DNA of 64,000 nucleotides. Origin: Rhizobium sp. Root1203. Its GTDB lineage: Bacteria; Pseudomonadota; Alphaproteobacteria; Rhizobiales; Rhizobiaceae. Both the position numbers and the translations under genes were made by a program. The notes beneath the pieces are model-generated. The model saw only the letters and a list, made by a program, of their open reading frames with translations. It had not been told where the DNA came from and made no database searches. Below are positions 16,634 to 24,215 of this stretch, piece by piece. How positions within the stretch are numbered: the first letter of the stretch is position 1; the number at the start of each line of letters is the position of its first letter. The DNA lies in NCBI RefSeq assembly GCF_001424945.1, contig NZ_LMCW01000012.1, positions 126,642-190,641 on the forward strand, given 5' to 3'.

Positions 16634-17408
16634 ATCTCCGTGGAAGCATACGCTGACGAACAGCTTCACGCCGCGCACGCAGATGGCTCTGACCGTGCCA
16701 GGCGATGCGCTCTCGCAACCGACTAATGATGACCTCATCTCCGCAGGACTGTCGTTCTGGCCTCCAGGGGCCGCTTGGGGCAGCCCTGATGGCGAGGCTG
16801 TTTCGCTCGATGGGTGGATCGGCCGATTTACCCGCGTGCTGCTCGCGCCGTTTGAGTTCCTGTATGCGCGCGCTTGGCAGTTGGTTGGCGAGTCAAGTGC
16901 CCAGACGGCCAATGAAACGCTCGACGAATGGGAAGCCGATCATGGCCTACCGGAGCGGTGTTTCACAGGCGAGCAATCCACGGCGCAACGGCTGGCCGCG
17001 CTGCGCAGGAAGGTGGCGGCTGAGCCGTTGAACCATCCTGAAGACTTTGTTCGGGTCGCTGCGGATTTCGGGTTTGCCATCGAGATCGAAGAACCCTGCC
17101 TTTTCGAATGCGGATTTTCCGAAAGTGGCAGCTACCACGAGGCGGGAGCTGCGGCCGAAGAGGCGTACATCGTCGTGCGAGTTCGCGACGCGTCGATCTC
17201 CTATTTCGAAGCAGGCGCCTCGGAGCTGGGTTTCGATCCGCTGTTTTCGCTCGGGGGCTCGGAACAGATCCTTTGCTTCATCCGGCAAGAGCTGCCGGGT
17301 TGGGTGCTCGCAATACCCGAAGCGTGGATCGCTATTGCCGAGCTGGTGACCGAGAACGGTGCGGTCATCGTCGATGAATACGGCAACTCAATTTGCGTCA
17401 CACTCTAA
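16626..17408 (+). CDS. Tail protein, Mu gp48-like (DUF2313/YmfQ)
   Basis: The 260-residue product matches the YmfQ family that completes the baseplate wedge and often connects fibres. N-terminal SFWPPGAAWGSPDGE and TLDEWEADHGLPERCF, then RLAALRRKVAAEPLNHPEDF, are characteristic. It overlaps gp47 by 8 nt. The C-terminal beta-rich region (EAGASELGFDPLFSLGGSEQ) is more variable. Confidence 0.88.
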   Translation: MSKSPWKHTLTNSFTPRTQMALTVPGDALSQPTNDDLISAGLSFWPPGAAWGSPDGEAVSLDGWIGRFTRVLLAPFEFLYARAWQLVGESSAQTANETLDEWEADHGLPERCFTGEQSTAQRLAALRRKVAAEPLNHPEDFVRVAADFGFAIEIEEPCLFECGFSESGSYHEAGAAAEEAYIVVRVRDASISYFEAGASELGFDPLFSLGGSEQILCFIRQELPGWVLAIPEAWIAIAELVTENGAVIVDEYGNSICVTL

Positions 17409-17423
17409 TCCCCAGAGGGTTCA

Positions 17424-18338
17424 ATGAAATATAACGCTCCTTTCGGCAGCCCAGATCCCAATGCGTCCTTCGTGGATCGCAATACGCCTGGCGCCACCGC
17501 CGGCTCAAGAGTGCCGGCGGGTGCAGTCGAGCACCCGCAACGTGAGATTATGGCGGTTATCGCAGCTGCGGGCCTCACTCCCTCGTCAAGTGATCTGACG
17601 CAGCTCCTCCAGGCAATCAACAATCTGATAGCTGCGGCCACGGGCAGTGGCGGTGATGAGAATTTCGTGCTGATGACGGAAGCGCGTGTTCGCCTCCCGA
17701 TCTTTCCAGAAGTTATGACAGCCGATGGCCGCCTTCCGGTTGTTTCGCCGGCTGCGGGGCAGGTTAGAGTACCTGCTGCCTATGATTTCCTGCACCGTGG
17801 AATTTACAATGTGACCACCGTCCAGCAGGACTTCGCGACAGCGGCAACCAAGACCTATCACCTTCGGTGGACACCGGGGTCCGGCTTCGCGCTGAAAGAC
17901 CTGGCGGATGGGGCATACAATCCCGGGGCGCTCAGCGAGGATCATGCCTCGTTCGATAGCACATTCGACAATATGCTTGTGGCGCGTGTCGTCACCAACC
18001 CGAGCAATGTTCCGACGATTACCAATCTGGCAAACCTCAATCGCCTGAAGCTGAGCACCGTGAAGACCGGCGCGGCCAGTGCCCTCAATTCCAACTTTGC
18101 CAGCTTGTTTACCGGCACTGAGGCAATCAATTGGGCGCGCACGCCGACAGCAGCATTCAGCGGATCCGTAATTACCACCGGCATCGTTGGGGCGGGAGGC
18201 CTGGAATATGGCAACGTCGTCTCAAACAGGATCGTTACGCGGTACTCGCTTGGAGCGACGGTGACGTCGAATTGGAACGAATCGCAAGGCGCCCCAGGCG
18301 GGCTTACGGGTTCGCTTGAAATTACTGCTTTTGCCTAG
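17424..18338 (+). CDS. Putative tail fibre/collar protein 1
   Basis: The 304-residue product opens with a short conserved phage-fibre-like region (VPAGAVEHPQREIMAVIAAA, then SDLTQLLQAINNLI) that resembles the N-terminal attachment helix of tail fibres. The rest is Thr/Ser/Ala-rich and beta-rich (RLKLSTVKTGAAS), suitable for a trimeric fibre. Receptor binding is inferred from location after gp48 and composition. Confidence 0.65.
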   Translation: MKYNAPFGSPDPNASFVDRNTPGATAGSRVPAGAVEHPQREIMAVIAAAGLTPSSSDLTQLLQAINNLIAAATGSGGDENFVLMTEARVRLPIFPEVMTADGRLPVVSPAAGQVRVPAAYDFLHRGIYNVTTVQQDFATAATKTYHLRWTPGSGFALKDLADGAYNPGALSEDHASFDSTFDNMLVARVVTNPSNVPTITNLANLNRLKLSTVKTGAASALNSNFASLFTGTEAINWARTPTAAFSGSVITTGIVGAGGLEYGNVVSNRIVTRYSLGATVTSNWNESQGAPGGLTGSLEITAFA

Positions 18339-18349
18339 GGAGACGTGCT

Positions 18350-19387
18350 TTGGCTGAACAGATCAGAATAGATCATCTCAATCCTGCGGGCGCGCCTTCA
18401 GGTCAGCACCTCGTGCCTGCGATGAAGGACGGTGTAACGGCGTTCCTGACCGTTGACCAGATCCTTGGCCTTCTCGTGGACGGCGCGCCGGGCCAATTAG
18501 ATACGCTGAATGAGCTTGCTGCGGCTTTGGGAGACAACGCCAATTTTGCAGCAGCGATGACGGCGGCCCTTGCGGCGAAGGCCGACACATCTGCGGTAAC
18601 GGCGGCAATTGCCGCTGCCGTTGGCCCCAAGCAAGATGCGGCGCCTCTTGTCTTTGGCCAATGCCGACTCTTTCTGGACGGCGCGAACATCCGCCTCATT
18701 CGTGACAAAGGCAGGCTCCTTACCATAAACGGAGCGCATTACGTGATCCCAGCTGCAGGCGTGGCCTTGGCGGCTACTGGCCTGACGCCTTCCTCGCTGT
18801 ACTACATCTATGCGTACATCAACGCCGGGAATTTGGCGCTAGAAGCGTCGGCAACTGGCCACTCGATTGATGCTGCGACCGGTGTGGAAATCAAGACCGG
18901 CGATGCGACCAGAACGCTGCTCGGCATGGTGCGTCCGGTGGCAGGGCCAGCCTTCGCAGACAGTCCAACGCAGCGGTTTGTCCGGTCCTGGTTTAACCGC
19001 TCCACGGCTCGATTGAAAAACGAGTTCTCCACAGGCCGCAGTACGACGAGCATAACAAGCGTCGAAATTAACTCCGAGATCCGCTGCGAGTTTCTGTCGT
19101 GGCTAAATGACCTGACCAGGGCCGCGTTCACGTCTAGCTGCTCTGTATCGGGGGCTGGCGTCCGACAGGGCTCGTCAATCTGTTTCGACGGTATTTACAG
19201 CCTCGGCGTCGAGCTTGTCCCGTCCGACACAGGCGCACACGTGGTGGCGGTAAATACCAACGCAGAACTGAGCGAAGGCTATCACTACGCCACGATCTAC
19301 GGCGTCACCTCGTCTGGAACCTCCAATTGGCGGACTGGCACAAGCCTTGCAAGCGCGCCGAGCCTCACTGTCACGGTAGGGAACTGA
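18350..19387 (+). CDS. Putative tail fibre/receptor-binding protein 2
   Basis: The 345-residue product starts with TTG, preceded by TAGGGAGA. The N-terminal part (GQLDTLNELAAALGDNANFA, then helical repeats with AAAMTAALAAK) is the segment that frequently joins phage fibres to the baseplate. The middle and C-terminal parts are beta-rich with many Thr, Ser and Gly, as in receptor-binding tips. A small downstream gene may be its chaperone. Confidence 0.65.
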   Translation: MAEQIRIDHLNPAGAPSGQHLVPAMKDGVTAFLTVDQILGLLVDGAPGQLDTLNELAAALGDNANFAAAMTAALAAKADTSAVTAAIAAAVGPKQDAAPLVFGQCRLFLDGANIRLIRDKGRLLTINGAHYVIPAAGVALAATGLTPSSLYYIYAYINAGNLALEASATGHSIDAATGVEIKTGDATRTLLGMVRPVAGPAFADSPTQRFVRSWFNRSTARLKNEFSTGRSTTSITSVEINSEIRCEFLSWLNDLTRAAFTSSCSVSGAGVRQGSSICFDGIYSLGVELVPSDTGAHVVAVNTNAELSEGYHYATIYGVTSSGTSNWRTGTSLASAPSLTVTVGN

Positions 19388-19388
19388 C

Positions 19389-19796
19389 ATGACTCAGAAC
19401 GATCTAATTGGCCCAAGCTTCCCAAAGGAAATCGCCGCCGCAGGTCTGTCCGGTCTTGCATTCACTTGGGGTGGCGATGGTGAGATATCGGGGCGGGAAA
19501 ACCTGACCGATGAGCAAAACATCGCGTTGGATACGGTCCTTGCCGCTCATGATCCGGAGCGGCCGATCGTACCGGAGCAGGTCTCCTCTCGTCAGTTCAA
19601 ACTGCAGCTCGTAGCGGCTGAACTAATCGACGTGGTCGGCTCCTGGATTGGGACGCAGGATCGGGCCGTTCAGGTTGCATATGAGTATTCAGGAACCTTC
19701 GTTCGCTATGAGCCGATGATGGCCGCTGGCTTCGCCGCAATGGGCTTTACCGATCAACAGATCGACGCCTTCTTTCTTGCTGCGTCTGAACTCTGA
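19389..19796 (+). CDS. Small protein after the fibre gene (possible fibre chaperone)
   Basis: The 135-residue product begins one base after the fibre stop, in a coupled arrangement. No known family is recognised. It has an N-terminal Gly/Glu-rich part and a helical C-terminal region with FVRYEPMMAAGFAAMGFTD. Phage fibre genes are often followed by a small assembly chaperone, which is the basis for the suggestion. Confidence 0.5.
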   Translation: MTQNDLIGPSFPKEIAAAGLSGLAFTWGGDGEISGRENLTDEQNIALDTVLAAHDPERPIVPEQVSSRQFKLQLVAAELIDVVGSWIGTQDRAVQVAYEYSGTFVRYEPMMAAGFAAMGFTDQQIDAFFLAASEL

Positions 19797-19871
19797 GGCA
19801 TCAGAGCCCGCTCCTTGGTGAGTGTGGCGACTGATTGCCTTTGCTTTCTACCCTTTAAATCGGAGACTAAA

Positions 19872-20369
19872 ATGTCTGAACCGCACTGGATCACCAGGGC
19901 GCGCGGCTACCTTGGCATGCGCGAGATACCTGGCCCCAAGCACGAACCCCGTATTCTTAAATTCTGGGAACAGATCAAAGCGCCGTTCCGTGACGATGAA
20001 ACGAGCTGGTGTGGTGCGTTTGTGGGCGGCGTTCTGGCGGAGTCCGGGCTTCCGATCGCACAGGGCGCCGCCGCAGCGCGCTCCTGGCTGAAGCTGCCTA
20101 CGAAGCTTGCTAGCCCTGTCGTCGGGTGCATCGTCATCTTTTGGCGCGGCACTCCGCAGGGATGGTCGGGCCATGTCGGGTTTGTCGTCGGGCGTGATAC
20201 GAACGGCAACCTCATGGTGCTTGGCGGCAACCAGGGCGACATGGTCAGTATCAAGCCGTTCTCGAAAGACCGGGTCCTCGGTTATCGCTGGCCAGATCCT
20301 GCAAGCAAGCCGAACGCCTCTCTGCCACTCTTGGCTAGCGACGGCAGGGTTTCCACCAATGAAGCGTAG
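19872..20369 (+). CDS. Endolysin, TIGR02594/CHAP-like peptidase family
   Basis: The 165-residue product would cleave peptidoglycan at lysis. DDETSWCGAFVGGVLAESG carries the catalytic Cys, SGHVGFVVGRD the His, and GGNQGDMV a third polar residue, the TIGR02594 pattern. The ATG at 19872 follows CGGAGACTAAA; the frame also extends upstream to a GTG at 19815 with no good ribosome site. It overlaps the next gene by 11 nt. Confidence 0.88.
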   Translation: MSEPHWITRARGYLGMREIPGPKHEPRILKFWEQIKAPFRDDETSWCGAFVGGVLAESGLPIAQGAAAARSWLKLPTKLASPVVGCIVIFWRGTPQGWSGHVGFVVGRDTNGNLMVLGGNQGDMVSIKPFSKDRVLGYRWPDPASKPNASLPLLASDGRVSTNEA

Positions 20370-20646
20370 AAACCCGCACGGCCTGTTTGAGTGGCGCCGG
20401 CGCCGACTTCTGATTTACTTGACTCTGCTTTATTGCGGGTGCGCGGCAACAGCGATCATCGTTGCCGCGCTCATGGGGATGAGCACTGCGCTTTTGATCG
20501 CGCTGGTTGGGGCGATCTTCGGCCTCGCTGGTGCGACGCTCGGCTCATATATCTTCGGTGCCCAATGGGACACCAACAATGCGCGCAATGCAGGCGTGAC
20601 AGAACTTACTGTTCCCGATGATCCACCGGAGGGCTACGCAGGATGA
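20359..20646 (+). CDS. Holin-like membrane protein
   Basis: The 95-residue product has a basic N-terminus (KRRNPHGLFEWRRRRLL) and two hydrophobic stretches, about residues 18 to 38 and 43 to 63, then a polar tail. This is the layout of a class II-like holin. It starts inside the endolysin gene and ends overlapping the next gene by ATGA, matching a lysis cassette. The sequence itself does not identify a holin family. Confidence 0.7.
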   Translation: MKRRNPHGLFEWRRRRLLIYLTLLYCGCAATAIIVAALMGMSTALLIALVGAIFGLAGATLGSYIFGAQWDTNNARNAGVTELTVPDDPPEGYAG

Positions 20647-21077
20647 CCGCCAAAATGCTCACTTGGCTGGCGGCCGGTCTTGCGATCATCGTTGTTGGCT
20701 TAGGGATCTCACTTAGGTTGACGGCAGGCCGCATCGAAACGCTGAAAGCCGAGAAAATTGTTCTCCAGCAGCAGCTGGACGTGACGACCGCTGACCTGAA
20801 GATCTCGGTTGAGAACCACAACCGGATCGTCTCCGAACAGAACAGGCTGCTGGCTGCAGAACGAGAACGCGCCGCAGCCGAGCAAAGCGCAGCCGTCGAA
20901 AGCGCTCGCATAGCCAAGGATATCGAATATGCCGAAGACGGTACGAAATGCCGTGACAGCGATCCTGTGCAGCGTCTTCTGCGTGGGCTGTGGAACGCCC
21001 AGCAGCATAGTGGTTCCCAAGGCGTCGATCCAATACGAGGCGCAGGACGACCCGGAAAAGCAACTGGTGTGCCCTGA
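20643..21077 (+). CDS. Inner-membrane spanin subunit (Rz-like)
   Basis: The 144-residue product has a single N-terminal membrane helix (LAAGLAIIVVGLGISLRLTA) followed by a long periplasmic coiled-coil (TLKAEKIVLQQQLDVTTADL, then RLLAAERERAAAEQ). This fits the i-spanin Rz. It overlaps the holin-like gene at ATGA. Its last 149 nt are shared with the Rz1-like gene in the +1 frame, the classical spanin arrangement. Confidence 0.82.
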   Translation: MTAKMLTWLAAGLAIIVVGLGISLRLTAGRIETLKAEKIVLQQQLDVTTADLKISVENHNRIVSEQNRLLAAERERAAAEQSAAVESARIAKDIEYAEDGTKCRDSDPVQRLLRGLWNAQQHSGSQGVDPIRGAGRPGKATGVP

Positions 21078-21222
21078 ATTGCCAGGCGCGATTAACCCGG
21101 ACACTTCGACCGATCGCCAACTGGCAGGGTATGTTTTGGAGCTTCGGGATGGCTATGGCACCTGCTACCGGTCCGTGACCTCGTACAAGTCCTTCCGAAA
21201 AGGCGTAGGAGGGCCGCACTGA
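20929..21222 (+). CDS. Outer-membrane spanin lipoprotein (Rz1-like), overlapping Rz
   Basis: The 97-residue product has a basic N-terminus (MPKTVRNAV), a hydrophobic stretch and a lipobox-like CVGC with the Cys at residue 21, so it should be a secreted lipoprotein. The ribosome site AAGGA lies 8 nt before the ATG, inside the Rz-like gene. It extends 145 nt beyond the Rz stop, so it is overlapping rather than embedded. In lambda, Rz and Rz1 fuse the membranes at the last step of lysis. The -3 Cys makes the lipobox slightly unusual. Confidence 0.82.
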   Translation: MPKTVRNAVTAILCSVFCVGCGTPSSIVVPKASIQYEAQDDPEKQLVCPELPGAINPDTSTDRQLAGYVLELRDGYGTCYRSVTSYKSFRKGVGGPH

Positions 21223-21677
21223 TGTCAGGCACGCCTTACGCCGGCCCGGGGATCTGGATTCGTATCCAGCACCGGTTTGGCCCTCGCATGATGGAATGGT
21301 TTCTGGCAGGGCATACCGCGCTATGGGGTTATGTTTTGTTGATGCCATCCCGGCTCTTCGAGCAGTCGGAATGGTCGATATTTCGGGCAGTTTTCAGAAG
21401 CGAAGACCTGCTCGGCTGGTTGATGGTCTGCCTCGGTATTTTGAGGATTGTCGGTCTGATCGTGAATGGCGCACGCAAACACGTGACGCCGAGCATACGG
21501 CAGGTCTCTGCTGCAATAGGCTGCCTCATCTGGGTCGGCATCTCATATTGCTACGCATCCTCTAACGTCGTCTCGACCTGGCTCGCTATCTATCCGCTCT
21601 TTGCGGTCGGCGAGCTGGTCAATATCAAACGAGCCGCGCACGACGAGAGAGAAGCACGAAATGGAAAATCTGGCTGA
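21222..21677 (+). CDS. Phage-encoded multi-helix membrane protein
   Basis: The 151-residue product has about four hydrophobic segments, around residues 25 to 43, 65 to 85, 95 to 112 and 117 to 135, with an Arg-rich C-terminus. It starts at the TGATG overlap with the Rz1-like stop. Function is unknown; a lysis-timing or superinfection-exclusion role is conceivable from location only. Confidence 0.65.
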   Translation: MSGTPYAGPGIWIRIQHRFGPRMMEWFLAGHTALWGYVLLMPSRLFEQSEWSIFRAVFRSEDLLGWLMVCLGILRIVGLIVNGARKHVTPSIRQVSAAIGCLIWVGISYCYASSNVVSTWLAIYPLFAVGELVNIKRAAHDEREARNGKSG

Positions 21678-21993
21678 TCTGCCGCCGCTTGCCCTCATCA
21701 CTTTTGGCGCGACCGTCGCCATCATTTTTGCCGCTCGCTATCTAGGCCTGATTTCTGCAGACAAGTCGGGCCCGACTAACGCGACCATTGCTTCCGTCAT
21801 CGTCGACCCCAAGGCACTCACGACTGCGACCGTCGCTGTCAACAACCTGACCGACGTACTGGCGGAGGGCCAAGAGAAGTCGAAGGATCACGCACACATG
21901 ATCTGCCGGCGTCTTGAGACGTTGGCAGACGAGATCGAGGCATTGACCCGAATGCTGGGCGATTTGCGGGTTGATCTTGCTCGCAGGCACTAA
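21661..21993 (+). CDS. Small phage membrane protein
   Basis: The 110-residue product has one N-terminal membrane segment (LALITFGATVAIIFAARYLG) and a helical polar remainder that ends with RRLETLADEIEALTRMLGDL, a coiled-coil-like stretch. Overlapping the preceding gene by 17 nt, it belongs to the same tightly packed late block. Function is unknown. Confidence 0.65.
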   Translation: MENLADLPPLALITFGATVAIIFAARYLGLISADKSGPTNATIASVIVDPKALTTATVAVNNLTDVLAEGQEKSKDHAHMICRRLETLADEIEALTRMLGDLRVDLARRH

Positions 21994-22087
21994 CCTGCTA
22001 ACTGGTTTTGGAAATTCTTCTCTAGTGCAGGTTGATTTTCCCGATGGGCAGAGCAAGATGCACGAACATCGAAACAAGGGGGTCAAT

Positions 22088-22600
22088 GTGTTTCGCGCTC
22101 TTTCCATTGCTGCATTGTTTTCAGTTGTCTCGGTAATGCCGAGCTATGCCGGATTTGAGAATTGGTCTGTCGACAAGGAGGCTGACCCATTTTCCGGAGG
22201 CGAAAGCGTTTCCGTCAACTTCATGTCCTCTATTCGGTCCGGGGTCGTCGTGCTGTGCGACAGCGCCAAGAAGGGGCTGACCGTACGAGCTATTCCTGGC
22301 TTCGACTATGATCCGAAGCTCGAGGGTTTCAAGCCGACCGTCAAGTTTGCCTTCGACGGCAAGTTGCTGTTCGACGCGGAAGGTGAGACGGGCGCTGTGG
22401 GGAATAACCTTGCTGTCTCTCAAGTCGTGCTCGACGGCGATCAGGCCAAGCAGTTTGTCGACGCATTCGCAGCGGCAAAGAAACAGATCGCGATTGACGA
22501 CGGAATCTCTGATAAGCCGCATCTATTGACCGCGCGCGGCTCAACCAGTGCCGGTCAAGCGATCGTTGCCTGTATCGCCAAGCAGGGCCAGTCGTCGTAA
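22088..22600 (+). CDS. Exported protein of unknown function (possible lysogenic-conversion gene)
   Basis: The 170-residue product begins with a signal peptide (FRALSIAALFSVVSVMPSYA, then GFENW). The GTG at 22088 is preceded by AAGGGGG 5 nt upstream and gives the cleaner signal peptide; an ATG at 22058 would add ten polar residues. The mature part is beta-rich (VKFAFDGKLLFDAEGE) with two Cys. It is not a structural phage family I recognise. It lies at the end of the late block, facing leftward accessory genes. Confidence 0.65.
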   Translation: MFRALSIAALFSVVSVMPSYAGFENWSVDKEADPFSGGESVSVNFMSSIRSGVVVLCDSAKKGLTVRAIPGFDYDPKLEGFKPTVKFAFDGKLLFDAEGETGAVGNNLAVSQVVLDGDQAKQFVDAFAAAKKQIAIDDGISDKPHLLTARGSTSAGQAIVACIAKQGQSS

Positions 22601-22611
22601 ACGCCACGGCC

Positions 22612-22947
22612 TCAGTGACCCCTCGATCTCCACGTCGGCTTTTTCCTCGGTCGCTTTTCAGCGCCACCACCTGGTGCCAGCCTACCCGGGTCTGTGATGA
22701 GTGTGACATCCCCGTCTCGGGCGGCAAGGATGAAAGCCTCACGGGCAGCATCGCCGTTGGTCTGGGCTTCTAGTGCCCGCAGGCACGCGGCAACCGCGCC
22801 GCGCCACACGTCGCCCATCTCCTCCTCGGGCCAACTTCCCATCAGTGTTTCCGCAAGACCGGCGACCGTCGTCAGTACCCGGATTTTGCCTGGGTCCGTC
22901 GCAATTCCAATCCAGCGTATTTCTACGGGTGAGGGATCGTCCTGCAT
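22612..22947 (-). CDS. DUF982 family protein
   Basis: The 111-residue product fits DUF982, small proteins abundant in rhizobia: IRVLTTVAGLAETLMGSWPE, then WRGAVAACLRALEAQTNG and AREAFILAARDGDV. The ATG at 22947 follows a strong GGGAGGA. The role of DUF982 is unknown. It is convergent with the exported-protein gene (11-nt gap), which makes it look like a host-derived accessory gene carried by the prophage. Confidence 0.75.
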   Translation of the reverse strand: MQDDPSPVEIRWIGIATDPGKIRVLTTVAGLAETLMGSWPEEEMGDVWRGAVAACLRALEAQTNGDAAREAFILAARDGDVTLITDPGRLAPGGGAEKRPRKKPTWRSRGH

Positions 22948-22973
22948 GGTGAATCCTCCCATTCAGACGCCAC

Positions 22974-23234
22974 TCAACGGGAAAGCAGGCGATTCGTTCC
23001 GGCAGCATCATCGACATAGGAGCCGAACAGCATCTTTGCCGCCTTCGCTCCACAAGACGAACAACGCAGTCGGGGTTCGATGTCCTCGATCAGGGCATGT
23101 CGGAAGAGCGGCGGCACGGTATGACGGTCAAACGGTTTCTGCTCTCCGCAGCACGTGCACTTCACCTCGATATCGGTGTGCTGAGGGCAGACGTTTAGAT
23201 ATCCAGGCGACCAGTTCATGCTGACAAAGCGCAT
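22974..23234 (-). CDS. Small protein with CxxC pairs (zinc-ribbon-like)
   Basis: The 86-residue protein contains a Cys/His pattern CPQH, then CTCC, and CSSC near the C-terminal half, suggesting a zinc ribbon. GAGGA lies 8 nt before the ATG. Transcribed toward the DUF982 gene with a 26-nt gap, it probably shares its transcript. I do not recognise a family. Confidence 0.65.
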   Translation of the reverse strand: MRFVSMNWSPGYLNVCPQHTDIEVKCTCCGEQKPFDRHTVPPLFRHALIEDIEPRLRCSSCGAKAAKMLFGSYVDDAAGTNRLLSR

Positions 23235-23367
23235 AGGTGTATCCTCGCAAGGATCGACCGCCGCATGTCGAAGGGATCGGAGAGTGGCTCCCGCCCGGAG
23301 CCGGCTGATAAATGGACCAGGTGCTCTTAGTCGTCAAGGGATTTGGCGTGGGAGCGCCACGCCAGGC

Positions 23368-23601
23368 CTACTTGGCGCGCTGTCTCGACCGAATGAGGCG
23401 GACCTTTAGGCGGTCGATGTCGGCCACCATCTCAACGAGTTCAATATCGATCGGATCTACATTGTCAGGGGCGAAGGTCGCTTCCAGCCGGGCTAGAATC
23501 TCAGCAGTCATGGATCGATCGTTCGCCTTCGCGGCGGCAAACACACGCTGCTTCAGCTGTTCAGGTATTCGTAACCTAAAATGTAAGTCGTCGGTCGCCA
23601 T
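23368..23601 (-). CDS. Arc-type ribbon-helix-helix DNA-binding protein
   Basis: The 77-residue product begins with MATDDLHFRLRIPEQLKQRV, then SMTAEILARLE, matching the beta-strand plus two helices of Arc-like repressors (phage P22 Arc/Mnt group). The chosen ATG gives a domain start exactly at the beta-strand. A 36-bp block of four half-site-like repeats overlaps this start and extends upstream, suggesting autoregulation. In the prophage it may control the right-end accessory genes or the integrase. Confidence 0.8.
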   Translation of the reverse strand: MATDDLHFRLRIPEQLKQRVFAAAKANDRSMTAEILARLEATFAPDNVDPIDIELVEMVADIDRLKVRLIRSRQRAK

Positions 23602-23653
23602 GCCGCACCGATGCCACAAACGACTGTTGACCGATATGCCACCACGATGCCAC
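23600..23653 (-). promoter_or_regulatory. Tandem operator-like repeats upstream of the Arc-type gene
   Basis: On the plus strand ATGCCGC (23600) and ATGCCAC (23611), then ATGCCAC (23636) and ATGCCAC (23647), form two copies of ATGCCRC-N4-ATGCCAC. Half-sites in each pair are 11 bp apart, one helical turn, as in Arc operators. The first pair overlaps the start codon and the second is 36 bp upstream. Confidence 0.6.
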
Positions 23654-23798
23654 AGATTGGTTATGCATATTGCAGGTTGAGCGTAGTTAACGAACGTTTG
23701 CTGCCTTGCGATTTTGTTGGGGGCGCATTTTAACGAGAAGGCCGGGAAAGCATCGCCCTGGTCCGGCCTTTTCGAACAGAGGACACGATTTAGGGAAA

Positions 23799-24215
23799 AT
23801 GGAAATGCAATGCGATGCACAGCGCGCCGGATCTGATCACGGTGCGGCACAACCTTTTCGTATCAACAGACGCAGTATGGTTACAGCTATGGTGGCGTTG
23901 GCGGGGGCTGCCAGTCTGCGACCAACTGATGCCGAGGTGGCGCCATATGACAAAGCGATCTTCTATCTGGAGCGAGAATTCAGGATCGCAAGTGATAGAG
24001 TTCTCGGCCGCGGTCACAAGGACGAGGCCGACGCATATTTGCGCATGGTCGGCATTGCGCGAGCCATTGCTCTGATTCCTGCAGGATCGGACGCGCTGGG
24101 CGTTAAAGAGGCGGTTTCGTCGTGGTCCCTGCGAGGAGAGGGGGAGGCCATGCTCCTTCCCTTTGAGGTCGTGCAAGATCTTCGACGGTCGATTTGTCGC
24201 GACAGGTTGATCTAA
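23799..24215 (+). CDS. Putative exported protein with Tat-like leader
   Basis: The 138-residue product has a leader INRRSMVTAMVALAGAASL that resembles a twin-arginine or uncleaved hydrophobic signal near residues 24 to 42. The following sequence is helical (FYLEREFRIASDRV, then RMVGIARAIALIPAG). ATGs at 23799 and 23805 are both possible and a start at 23706 is less likely. It overlaps the integrase stop by 4 nt on the opposite strand. Family and function are unknown. Confidence 0.5.
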   Translation: MEMQCDAQRAGSDHGAAQPFRINRRSMVTAMVALAGAASLRPTDAEVAPYDKAIFYLEREFRIASDRVLGRGHKDEADAYLRMVGIARAIALIPAGSDALGVKEAVSSWSLRGEGEAMLLPFEVVQDLRRSICRDRLI

